Below, in pieces: positions 38,301 to 44,925 of a stretch of 64,000 bases of DNA. This stretch comes from Calothrix sp. NIES-2098 (lineage in GTDB: Bacteria; Cyanobacteriota; Cyanobacteriia; Cyanobacteriales; Nostocaceae): assembly GCA_002368175.1 (NCBI GenBank), contig AP018172.1:1362001-1426000 (forward strand). Direction: 5' to 3'. Under the pieces are notes generated by a model. That model worked only from the letters and a program-made list of their open reading frames with translations. It made no database searches and had not been told where the DNA came from. The translations under genes were made by a program, and so were the position numbers. Positions within the stretch are counted from its first letter, which is position 1. Each line of letters begins with the position of its first letter.

Positions 38301-40011
38301 AGGACAAAAGCGTTTGGTAGCTTATCTCGTGCAAAATCAGCAATCTGAAAATGACAGCCAATTAGCATCAGAACTGCGTCAATTTCTCAAACAAAAGCTA
38401 CCAGAATACATGATACCTACAGCTTTTGTGAGCTTAGAAAAGTTACCCCTAACTCCTAGTGGAAAGTTAGATCGTAAAGCGCTACCTGCTCCCGATCGCT
38501 CTAGATCTACCTTAGACGTAGCATTAATTACACCTCGTACTCCTACTGAGGAAAAAATGCTGAGTATCTGGACTAAGATACTTGGAAGCGATCGTATAGG
38601 CATTCAAGAAAATTTCTTTGAACTTGGCGGTAATTCCTTATTAGCAGCCCAGCTAATGATATATGTGCGAGAAATGTTTCAAGTACAAATGCCTGTAAGA
38701 TGCGTTTTTGAGCAGCAAACTATAGAAGGACTATGCCAAATTCTCGATCGCTTACTTCAACAGGGAACTGCTGCTCTCAAGACTGGTGTTAACTTAAAAG
38801 CTGAAGCCGTACTTGATGCAAATATTTATCCTCAAGGAGTACTTGCTAACAATATCAATCAACCAAACCATATTTTCTTAACAGGAGCTACAGGCTTTCT
38901 AGGCGCTTTCATCCTACATGAATTGTTGCAGCAAACGCAGGCGAAAATATATTGCCTTGTGCGTGCTGATAACGAAAATGAAGGCTTGAGAAGGTTGCAG
39001 AAAAATCTTGAAAAATATTTAATCTGGGACGCAAATCAAAGCTCAAGAATTATTGCCATACCAGGAGATTTAGATCGGCCTCATCTTGGACTTTCTTTAG
39101 AGCAATTTGAGAGCCTAGCAGAGCAGATAGATGTTATTTATCATAGTGGCGCTCAAGTTGGTTTTGCTAAACCATATTCTCTAATTAAGGCAGCAAATGT
39201 TCTGGGAACACAAGAAATTCTCAGATTAGCTTGTCAGGCTCAACTCAAGCCAGTACACTACATTTCCACAATTGCTGTTTTTAGCACAATTGCCTGTTTC
39301 AACGGTTTGAATATCCTTTATGAGGACGATGAAATTGATAACAGCGAACCTTATCTTTATCAAGATATTGGTTATATCCAAAGTAAATGGGTAGCCGAAA
39401 AACTTATCTGGATTGCAAAATCGAGAGGAATGCCTGTAACAGTTCACAGATCGGGATTTTTAATGGGTCATTCGCAAACTGGAGTTACTAATACAGATGA
39501 CTACGTATCAAGGTTAATTAAAGGTTGTATACAGTTAGGTAGTTTCCCAGATTTAGTCAATCAAAAACAAGATTTGATTACTGTAGATTATGCCAGTAAA
39601 GCCATTGTGCATATATCTAAAAATCAAGACTCTTTAGGAAAAGCATTCCATATAGTACCTTCAGCAGCACAAAATATCGATTTGATGCAATTATTTGAGT
39701 TAATATCCGCCTATGGATATCAACTTAAGAAAGTACCCTATTCTCAATGGATAGATGAGTTAACAAATCAAGCTAAATCCTCACACAATAATTCTCTTGT
39801 ACCGCTTTTACCAATGTTATCGGAAAAAGTGCATCAAGGGCTGACTGCATGGGAACTATATCAAAACACTCCTGATTTAGACTGCCGTAACACACTTGAG
39901 GCAATTGCTGACACTTCTATTTCCTGCCCAGCAATGGATACTGAATTATTCGATAAATACTGTGAATATTTCATAAATAGCGGCTTTTTACCAGGGAATT
40001 TAATTCAGTAA
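32341..40011 (+). CDS. two-module NRPS with terminal reductase (C-A-T-C-A-T-R), 2556 aa
   Basis: Domains: degenerate condensation domain (about 41-460, PHILFDAYS instead of HHxxxDG); A1 (about 480-980; YTSGSTGRPKG); carrier T1 with Ser1030 (GGHSLLATQ); complete condensation domain C2 (about 1089-1520; HHIVFDG at 1222-1228); A2 (about 1548-2050); carrier T2 with Ser2099 (GGNSLLAAQ); reductase R (about 2175-2500) with the NADPH loop GATGFLG (2182-2188) and Tyr2345/Lys2349 (YIQSK). By alignment to GrsA, A2 reads DVQFIAHVVK, a proline-type code. A1 reads DAHITTHVVK, not recognised. There is no thioesterase, methylation or epimerisation domain. The predicted product is an X-Pro aldehyde or alcohol, or its cyclised imine. 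The first C domain may acylate, bind an upstream partner or be inactive. The EctD-like hydroxylase follows by 154 bp. Confidence 0.95.
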   Translation: MVSNFNNIDVSTMPMSEDIMSLLAGTSVDEPFEASNLGKIGRLTTTQRDLYLDNILHPDSTVFSLGLSVKLPKNLDRFIWEKAVNIVCQQDDTIKTRFIFKQGEAFQFVDNNLDVNYEFIELESTTTSFTSLEQVIQEKIKVKLNLESRDVFKNILVKDLLGNYTAILGAPHILFDAYSGKIFFERVSKIYSDLKADTHSPECVLNSFYDLIEDDISKFDTPEIQEYWQESLSKVVPVTSYTGIKQENQARSQKIQIFGNELAQIREYCQQNKFSVPAFFRSVYGIYLSKYLQAPADFVFYDIIGKRNEQLLNILGCIYQVVPVVIPQNQIGNDANIANYIDYIKQYRKNLGDKQNISVLLQRNYLKGERLKFFYNFYNFSLLNLPITDNPSKLTVHNSFAENEVHLVIDDFQDTLELELFYNQQYFANINTLERLLSIANQIVQGCEKFAQLNILLESEQQEIEKWNHTNTLYAIDKCVHQLFEVQVERTPNAIAIIFKEAKQHAKSFLTYQELNQRANQLAHYLISLGVKPDMPVGISVERTLEMAIAVLAVLKAGGAYVPIDPAYPKERIGYMLEDTQVSILLTQQHLVGEFPEHQAQAICLDTDWDKIGQYSKENPVTEVTAENLVYIIYTSGSTGRPKGICLAHRPLVNLLQWHLNTLLTGVRTLQFASLSFDASFHEMFAAWCSGGTLFLISENLRRDTTALADFIQQQEIEKVILPVVVLQQMAELAASQLELFTSLKEVTTTGEQLQITPAIVKFFKSLPNCSFHNHYGPSETHVVTALTLDRNPDSWPTYPSIGRAIANTQIHILDAEFKPVPIGVPGELYIGGDSLARGYLNRPDLTAERFIDSKWNRLYKTGDLACYLSDGNIEYLGRIDQQVKIRGFRIELGEIESLLLQHPDVREAAVIAREDVPGNKYLVAYVVSSLISEQIRTITTNLRQFLKQKLPDYMVPSNFVILEALPLTPNGKVDRRSLPAPDRTIRNLESDFISPRTQVEEAIAKIWLDVLRLEQISVYDNFFEIGGHSLLATQVISRVRDTYQLDLPLRQLFDAPTIASFAEHIETQILYVAEWQIPEIVPVTRNQNLPLSSAQQRLWFLEQFLPDNPLYNLPQTFHLTGKLNLNALEQSINEIIRRHEVLRTTFGFLDGQPIQIIASALTVPLHLVDLSSLSQSEKDAEIQRLTIKECQKPFNLNQGPLVRTTLLQLGVEEYLLLLNIHHIVFDGWSVGTFFRELRLLYQAFSNGQPSPLAELAIQYADFAVWQRRWLQGKVLSDQLNYWKQQLANLPILQLPTDRPRPAIQTYRGTRQPFAISKSLSDTVTRFSQQEGVTLFMTLLAAFQTLLYRYTSSEDIAVGSVIANRNYQEIEDLIGFFVNTLVLRSDFSDSPSFRQLLKQVREVTLEAYAHQDFPFEKLVEELEPERDLSRHPLFQIGFALQNVPIPAIELAGLSINHRIEHNGSSKFDLFLELFETPDGISGWFEYSTDLFDAPTISRIGEHFQTLIAGIVANPDEKVTDLPLLTTAERQQLLVEWNQTQAEYPDWACIHQLFTAQVEREPDSVAAIFANQQITYRELNARANQLAHHLQTLGVEPDVLVGICVERSLEMLVALLAILKAGGAYVPLDTAYPQQRLSLMLADSQVKVLLTQENLLATFPEHQGDVVCIDRDWEDIATQAQDDLDINVHPDNLAYLIYTSGSTGKPKGVAMPHRPLVNLITWQSQASTVGFGRKTLQYTPISFDVSFQEIFATLTTGGTLILISESMRREPIQLLQFLNQEGIERLFLPYVALQQLAEIARIEGIVPRSLCEVITAGEQLRITDAIAQFFHQLPNCTLHNHYGPSETHVVTAFTLANSPKNWSVLPPIGRPIANSQMYLLDSQLQPVPLGVPGELYIGGIGIARGYLNRPDLTDTRFIPNPFGNSNERLYKTGDLARYLPDGNLEYLSRIDGQVKIRGYRIELGEIETAIAQHPSVKTSVVIDREDLPGQKRLVAYLVQNQQSENDSQLASELRQFLKQKLPEYMIPTAFVSLEKLPLTPSGKLDRKALPAPDRSRSTLDVALITPRTPTEEKMLSIWTKILGSDRIGIQENFFELGGNSLLAAQLMIYVREMFQVQMPVRCVFEQQTIEGLCQILDRLLQQGTAALKTGVNLKAEAVLDANIYPQGVLANNINQPNHIFLTGATGFLGAFILHELLQQTQAKIYCLVRADNENEGLRRLQKNLEKYLIWDANQSSRIIAIPGDLDRPHLGLSLEQFESLAEQIDVIYHSGAQVGFAKPYSLIKAANVLGTQEILRLACQAQLKPVHYISTIAVFSTIACFNGLNILYEDDEIDNSEPYLYQDIGYIQSKWVAEKLIWIAKSRGMPVTVHRSGFLMGHSQTGVTNTDDYVSRLIKGCIQLGSFPDLVNQKQDLITVDYASKAIVHISKNQDSLGKAFHIVPSAAQNIDLMQLFELISAYGYQLKKVPYSQWIDELTNQAKSSHNNSLVPLLPMLSEKVHQGLTAWELYQNTPDLDCRNTLEAIADTSISCPAMDTELFDKYCEYFINSGFLPGNLIQ

Positions 40012-40165
40012 TACTCATTATTCACAAAATCATTAATGAATGCTTTGTAAGTCTTTTGAGTAGTTTAATCAGTCAATATAACATTACTTATTTAAGTGTT
40101 TACGGCAATGTCTGTAAAACTTTAAAAAGGTAAATTCTAATCATTCACACACTCAAGGATTTGTT

Positions 40166-41017
40166 ATGTACCTCACCGAAGAACAGTTATCAATCTACAA
40201 AAACCAAGGATTTCTATTATTGCCAGAATATTTCTCGCGTACCGAAATTGAATTAATGAAATTAGAGTTATCTGGTTTGTTTGGAGAAAATTCACCGACA
40301 AAAGTATTTGAGAAAGATGGGAAGACTGTACGCTCATTTCATGGAACGCATACTAAAAGCGAGGTGTTTAATCGCTTAACAAGACATCCCTTTATAGTTG
40401 AGCCTGCTATGCAAATAGTTGGTAGTAAAGTATATATCTACCAATTCAAAATTAATATTAAAGCCCCATTTAGTGGGGATATTTGGCAATGGCATCAAGA
40501 TTACATTTATTGGCGTAAAGAAGATGGAATGCCAAAGCCTCAAGTAGTCAATGCCATGTGCTTGTTGGATGATATGAACGAATTTAACGGGCCGCTATTT
40601 GTGATTCCTGGTTCTCATAAAGAAGAGATGATTGACACTACAGTTCCTCATCTGCAAATGGCAACCACCAATTCTAACAGTTCTAGCGATTCTACATGGC
40701 TAGCGAGTTTTAACGCTAATATGAAGTACTCTATCAACCAAAAAATGGTGGCTGATTTAGTAACAAAATATGGCATTACTGCAATCAACGCTGCGGCAGG
40801 TTCTGTACTATTTTTTGATAGTAATATTGTCCATGCATCACCAAATAATATCTCACCGTTTGGCAGAACTACAGTAATTGTCACTTATAACAGTATTGAG
40901 AATATTCCTTTGCCAGTGAGTAATCCCCGACCTGAGTTTCTGGTTAGTCAAGATTATCGACCAGTCACTCCACTAGGGGCTGATGCATTAGAACTGTGTT
41001 GTCCTGTTGAGTTTTAA
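40166..41017 (+). CDS. PhyH/EctD-like Fe(II)/2-oxoglutarate hydroxylase, 283 aa
   Basis: Phytanoyl-CoA dioxygenase superfamily. The metal triad is His110-x-Asp112 (WQWHQDYIYW) and His223 (NIVHASPNN); Arg234 (FGRTTVIV) should hold 2-oxoglutarate. The stretch WHQDYIYWRKEDGMP followed by EFNGPLFVIPGSHK closely parallels ectoine hydroxylase (EctD), and the related amino-acid hydroxylases GriE and LdoA (Leu 5-hydroxylases) belong to the same superfamily. No ectoine genes are present. An AAGGA site (40155-40159) precedes the ATG. It lies 154 bp after the NRPS on the same strand, so it probably hydroxylates the amino acid or the NRPS product. Substrate and timing are inferred from position only. Confidence 0.88.
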   Translation: MYLTEEQLSIYKNQGFLLLPEYFSRTEIELMKLELSGLFGENSPTKVFEKDGKTVRSFHGTHTKSEVFNRLTRHPFIVEPAMQIVGSKVYIYQFKINIKAPFSGDIWQWHQDYIYWRKEDGMPKPQVVNAMCLLDDMNEFNGPLFVIPGSHKEEMIDTTVPHLQMATTNSNSSSDSTWLASFNANMKYSINQKMVADLVTKYGITAINAAAGSVLFFDSNIVHASPNNISPFGRTTVIVTYNSIENIPLPVSNPRPEFLVSQDYRPVTPLGADALELCCPVEF

Positions 41018-41560
41018 CAAAATGCTGCGTCATGCGCTGTAAATATCTGGAGTAGGTTGGTTGATATACTGCCTACTCTTTTTAGTATCTTTTACGCGCG
41101 AGTTCATTCATGAGCTTTCTTTACCAACTCATACTTAAGTTGCAGTCTGTTGTAGTACATCTGAATTAATGAGATTGCTTTTCTTGCGATCGCAATGACA
41201 GATAAGCTGTTACGCATTTAAGTTGCATAGTGACTCATCAGAATTGTCAAGGGTCAAGAGTCAAAAGTTCAAGTGTATCCTTGAATCTTGACTCTTGACC
41301 CTTGACAACCCAAACAAGAAAATGTGCAATTTAGATGTGCATCAGCTTAGTATCTTTGATTGCTACTTGGTAGCATACCTCATGCTGTTGCAACCAAGCT
41401 GGGAGAATGTTATGCATTCTATAATTAGGAATTTAGAGTGTGTCGCCTGTAACCAAGAAGCGCTATTACTGATAGGCTAAATTCTTTTGCATAAATATAC
41501 AGAGTGGCACGCTAAGAAAAACTAAGATATTGTGTTATTTGCGTAATAATCGGTTTTAGT
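41018..41560. other. intergenic region with long hairpin repeat
   Basis: About 540 bp separating the biosynthetic block from the cobalt genes. Apart from the STRR hairpin at 41244-41308 there is no convincing gene; a 61-codon ORF at 41295-41480 starts inside that hairpin, has no ribosome-binding site and is rejected. Confidence 0.5.
41244..41308. repeat. perfect long hairpin built from STRR heptamers
   Basis: The 21-nt arm 41244-41264 (TTGTCAAGGGTCAAGAGTCA + A) is perfectly complementary to 41288-41308. Inside it TTCAAG/CTTGAA adds a second stem (41268-41273 with 41280-41285). The units are TTGACTC/TTGACCC heptamers on one arm and their complements on the other. Confidence 0.9.
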
Positions 41561-41569
41561 GGAGAACAC

Positions 41570-41665
41570 AGCCGCTAAAGGTAATGGGAAAACTTGGGTA
41601 TGAATTCGAGGTTCACAAAGAAAACAGTTGCTAAAGCCAGCCCTAGCCGGAATGCCCGCCGATGC
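41570..41665 (+). promoter_or_regulatory. cobalamin riboswitch-like leader of cbtB
   Basis: AAAGGTAATGGGAA (41577-41590) followed by GGGTATGAATTC fits the conserved core of cobalamin riboswitches. AGCCGGAATGCCCGCC (41645-41660) is a good B12-box. ACAGTTGC between them fits the usual ACTGT-type segment. It ends about 35 nt before cbtB. It is expected to reduce expression of cobalt uptake when B12 is plentiful; the call is by eye, without a covariance model. Confidence 0.65.
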
Positions 41666-41697
41666 GTTAACTGTTCTAGATTCATGCGAGGTATATG

Positions 41698-41889
41698 ATG
41701 ACTACTCAGACTCATCCTTCTGTGTTGCAAAAGACGGCAAGTTGGACTTTATCAAAGCCTGTACAGGCAACACTTTTCGTTTCGCTATGTTCGTTGACAC
41801 TCTGGACTGTTTATTTTACGACCTATCCAGCAATTCACGATCGCGTACATAACCCACGTCACCACACTTTGCTGGTACCTTGCCACTAA
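41698..41889 (+). CDS. cbtB: CbtB-like cobalt transport subunit, 63 aa
   Basis: Small protein with one membrane helix (ATLFVSLCSLTLWTVYF, about 25-41) and a His-rich C-terminus HDRVHNPRHHTLLVPCH, the metal-binding signature of CbtB. The ATG at 41698 is preferred over 41695 because GAGG lies about 6 nt upstream. CbtB normally acts with the permease CbtA in cobalt uptake; no CbtA is recognisable here. The cobalamin riboswitch-like leader upstream supports the assignment. The next gene encodes a His-rich membrane protein, which may be a functional partner. Confidence 0.78.
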   Translation: MTTQTHPSVLQKTASWTLSKPVQATLFVSLCSLTLWTVYFTTYPAIHDRVHNPRHHTLLVPCH

Positions 41890-41911
41890 ACAGTTAGCAA
41901 CTGTTTGGGAA

Positions 41912-41975
41912 CCCCCATATCCTTCTAGGAGTGGGGGAATCATCTGCGTTACGAGCCAGCGCACAAGATTCCCCA
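41912..41975 (+). promoter_or_regulatory. possible attenuator between cbtB and the His-rich protein
   Basis: The middle segment GTGGGGGAATC (41931-41941) can pair with CCCCCAT (41912-41918) on its left or with GATTCCCC (41967-41974) on its right, so two mutually exclusive hairpins are possible. No T-run follows either, so termination is uncertain. Confidence 0.35.
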
Positions 41976-42069
41976 TTATCAACCACAATTACAGTACATA
42001 AAAACTTGTACGCTGGTCTTCATCAAGGTTTGATAAACTCCGCTATTACTGTAGAAATCCACAGTGAAA

Positions 42070-43257
42070 ATGTCAAAATTTAAGCTCTATACACTCATCA
42101 GTGCTATTTGTATGGTGAGTGTAGTTTTTTATAGTTTCATCGGCTTCTCTCAATCGCCGCAACCGCGCGTGCGACTGGTTAGCCCTACGCCATCAAGCCA
42201 GATCGTACCTTTTGAAGCCGAAGCCAGCACGCCCCAATCTCCAGTAAAATTAGTGCTGCAAGCCGAAGATTCTACAGGCAAAGCATTAGAAAACGCTAAA
42301 TTCAACCTGGAAATTTTTACCCCACCAAGCAACCCTTGGTTCACGACGGATTTTCCCATTGTTGAGGGAACTAAGCTATTAGATATCGAAACAATAGCCC
42401 CTAAAGGTCAGCTAGAAGTCCAACAAATACTGCCCATTCGCGGCAATTACCAATTCAAGGTGAATGTTACTCCAGTGGTAGCGAATGCCTTTACACCAAT
42501 TCAGCAAACTCTGACATTACCAGTGGCAGAGAATTGGGTAAAATATCGGAATTTTACAATTCTCGCAGTAATTTTGTTACTGGTTGGGCTAGGTGGTGGT
42601 TGGGTAATTGGCGGACGACAAGCGATCGCACCTGGAGAAATTGCACCAGAGCGAGTGCGATTATTATTGAGTGGGTTAATTGTAGTTGCGATCGCAGCTC
42701 TATTATTTGTTAACATCAGCGCAGAAGTTGCTCAATCAGAGAGTTCGGGACACGCACATCATCACGAGCATCACGACTCGACAACCGCAGTACAAGTTGA
42801 TAACTCTGGTATTGTTCGCCAACAGGGTTTACAGGCGCAATTGTTGGGATCTGCTGGTGCTACTGTCGGACAGCCTGCTGCTTTGCAGGTGACAGTAACT
42901 GACGAAAAAACAAATCAGCCAGTCCAAGATGTACTCTTAAATATCAAAACCAGCATACTTGAAGATGGTGTAGTCACTTTTGTCCATCAAGATGTTCCCG
43001 ACGTTAAAGGACAATTTGCCTGGGAACAACAGTTTTTTGATGGCTCACCCCATAAACTAGAGGTGGAAATTGCACCTCAACCCAATGCTTCACGCCAATT
43101 TACGCCATTTCAAGTACAAAAACAAATAGATGTAGAAGGAGTTGCACCGCCATTCTTAACGCGGTTCATTAGTCTGGCTTACATGACAGCTTTTGTGATT
43201 GTGGGCTTGTTAGTAGGATTGCAATTAAAACGGAACTTGGCTTTGCACAGTTATTAG
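42070..43257 (+). CDS. His-rich membrane protein, possibly cobalt-related, 395 aa
   Basis: Layout: N-terminal signal/membrane helix (about 5-26), a periplasmic beta-rich domain (about 30-155), two membrane helices (about 165-185 and 200-220), a His-rich metal-binding loop GHAHHHEHHDS (about 230-240), a second beta-rich domain (about 245-360) and a final helix (about 368-388). The two soluble domains look alike (LQVTVTDEKTNQPVQDV vs LVLQAEDSTGKALENA) and resemble FixH/YtkA-like Ig folds. A GTG at 42064 is an alternative start. It lies 180 bp after cbtB, probably under the same B12-responsive leader. Inferred role: binding or delivering Co or another divalent metal. Family not recognised with certainty. 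Confidence 0.75.
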   Translation: MSKFKLYTLISAICMVSVVFYSFIGFSQSPQPRVRLVSPTPSSQIVPFEAEASTPQSPVKLVLQAEDSTGKALENAKFNLEIFTPPSNPWFTTDFPIVEGTKLLDIETIAPKGQLEVQQILPIRGNYQFKVNVTPVVANAFTPIQQTLTLPVAENWVKYRNFTILAVILLLVGLGGGWVIGGRQAIAPGEIAPERVRLLLSGLIVVAIAALLFVNISAEVAQSESSGHAHHHEHHDSTTAVQVDNSGIVRQQGLQAQLLGSAGATVGQPAALQVTVTDEKTNQPVQDVLLNIKTSILEDGVVTFVHQDVPDVKGQFAWEQQFFDGSPHKLEVEIAPQPNASRQFTPFQVQKQIDVEGVAPPFLTRFISLAYMTAFVIVGLLVGLQLKRNLALHSY

Positions 43258-43316
43258 CGGTGGGACTCATGTCACCATTCTAACTAGTCCTCATATTAAT
43301 TATTACAGGCGGCGAT

Positions 43317-43356
43317 ATCCCCGACTTCTAGGAAGAGGTCGGGGATTTAATTTTTC
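43317..43356 (+). terminator. intrinsic terminator after the His-rich protein gene
   Basis: A 13-bp stem (43317-43329 with 43334-43346, one wobble; core TCCCCGAC/GTCGGGGA) around AGGA is followed by TTAATTTTTC. It lies 60 bp past the stop codon and closes the cbtB unit; mntH converges from the right. Confidence 0.8.
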
Positions 43357-44680
43357 AGTACAGCAATGCAGAAATAGTTTGCAATAGTAGCCAAACATTT
43401 AAGCTACCAATAACAATCGCTACTAACCACGATAAAATCTTCAGCCATAAAGGATTAACAAACTCACCCATTAAGCGGCGGTTACTTGTAAACATTACTA
43501 AAGGCACAACTGCAAATGATAGTTGTAAACTCAAAATAACTTGACTGAAAATTAGTAAACCGCCTGTACTTTTTTCACCCAACAATATAATTGAAATTAA
43601 TGCGGGAATCACCGCAATTAGTCTAGTAATCAACCGACGCAACCAAGGTTTTAAGCGCAAATTGAGAAATCCTTCCATGACAATTTGCCCTGCTAAGGTT
43701 GCAGTGAGGGTGGAACTTTGTCCGGAAGCTAGTAATGCTAAGGCAAAAATTGCACTCGCTGCATTCACACCCAATAAGGGAGAGAGCAATTTATAAGCAT
43801 CTTGAATTTCGGCTACATCTTGATAACCAGAAAAATGAAAAGTAGCAGCAGCAATAATCAAAATTCCTGAGTTGATAAATAATGCGAAAAATAAAGCTAC
43901 TGTTGAATCAATTGTACTAAATATAATGGCTTCCCATTTCTTTGCAGACGTTGGTTGCCAATTCCTTGTCTGTACAATTGATGAGTGTAGATATAAGTTG
44001 TGCGGCATCACCGTCGCCCCTAAAATGCCAATGGCAATGTAGAGCATTTCTGGATTCTGCACAATTTCTATGTTGGGAACATAACCTAATAAAATTCCAC
44101 CAAAGTTAGGGCGAGAAAAGATAATTTCTGCCAGAAAGCAAAGTCCGACAGTTGCTACTAACATGATTACCAAAGCTTCTGTATAACGAAAACCTTTGTG
44201 TTGTAGCAGCAGTAAGAGAAATACATCTAGTGTTGTTATACACACGCCCCAACTCAGGGGAATGCCAAAAAGAAGTTGCAGCGCGATCGCACTTCCCAAA
44301 ACTTCCGCTAAGTCGCAAGCTGCGATCGCTATTTCACAAAGTACCCATAAGCAAAAGTTCACACGCGGACTAAAGTAGTCTCGACAAGCTTGTGCTAAAT
44401 CTCGTCCTGTTGCTACTCCTAAACGCACACACAGCGACTGCATTAAAATCGCCATCAAGTTGGAAAGCATGATTACTGTTAGTAATGCATAACCAAATTT
44501 AGCACCCCCAGCCAAGTCAGTCGCCCAGTTTCCAGGGTCCATATATCCCACTGACACAAGATATCCCGGGCCTGCATAAGCTAACATCTTACGCCAGATA
44601 TTTTTGGTGTTAGGAATCGCTATACTGCGGTGGACTTCAGGTAAACTGGGCTTCCTGTCCCGATCGTCTGGAAAAGGCAT
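43355..44680 (-). CDS. mntH: NRAMP-family divalent metal transporter, 441 aa
   Basis: Proton-coupled Mn(II)/Fe(II) importer of the inner membrane with about 11 helices. Metal-site motifs are intact: DPGNWATD in the first helix and MPHNLYLHSS in the sixth. The helix-8/9 segment LLASGQSSTLTATLAGQIVMEGF is also typical. The N-terminal ~35 residues are hydrophilic. It is divergent from the P1B ATPase, with 245 bp of AT-rich DNA between them; no MntR, Fur or Zur box could be assigned with confidence. Together with cbtB and the ATPase it forms a metal-homeostasis neighbourhood. Confidence 0.95.
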   Translation of the reverse strand: MPFPDDRDRKPSLPEVHRSIAIPNTKNIWRKMLAYAGPGYLVSVGYMDPGNWATDLAGGAKFGYALLTVIMLSNLMAILMQSLCVRLGVATGRDLAQACRDYFSPRVNFCLWVLCEIAIAACDLAEVLGSAIALQLLFGIPLSWGVCITTLDVFLLLLLQHKGFRYTEALVIMLVATVGLCFLAEIIFSRPNFGGILLGYVPNIEIVQNPEMLYIAIGILGATVMPHNLYLHSSIVQTRNWQPTSAKKWEAIIFSTIDSTVALFFALFINSGILIIAAATFHFSGYQDVAEIQDAYKLLSPLLGVNAASAIFALALLASGQSSTLTATLAGQIVMEGFLNLRLKPWLRRLITRLIAVIPALISIILLGEKSTGGLLIFSQVILSLQLSFAVVPLVMFTSNRRLMGEFVNPLWLKILSWLVAIVIGSLNVWLLLQTISALLY

Positions 44681-44925
44681 TCGTTGATACTCTCATTTTT
44701 TCATAATTCTTTCATAATTTTATAAAAAACTGATAAATATACTTGCATTCCTAAGGTTATAAATCTTAACTTTTACTCAAAATTAGCGAAAAATTTCAAC
44801 TATCAACTCAATTTTCTGATTGAAAGAGATTATCATTCTAAAATTTTAAACTTGTAAAAACTACTTTTTTTGATTACATTTGAACGGTGAGTCATATATC
44901 TAATAAGCTACTTTTTTGAATGTAA

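Noticed and set aside
40166..41017. Ectoine hydroxylase (ectD) as the gene's function
   Set aside because: No ectABC genes are present and it sits behind an NRPS; only family resemblance supports it.
41295..41480. 61-codon ORF downstream of the hydroxylase
   Set aside because: It begins inside the STRR hairpin, has no ribosome-binding site and no recognisable composition.
41628..41852. 74-codon ORF overlapping cbtB
   Set aside because: Different frame from the CbtB reading, which has the membrane helix and His-rich signature; it also overlaps the riboswitch-like leader.
44680..44925. Zur or Fur box between mntH and the P1B ATPase
   Set aside because: GATTATCATTC near 44828 resembles half of a box, but no convincing palindrome is present.
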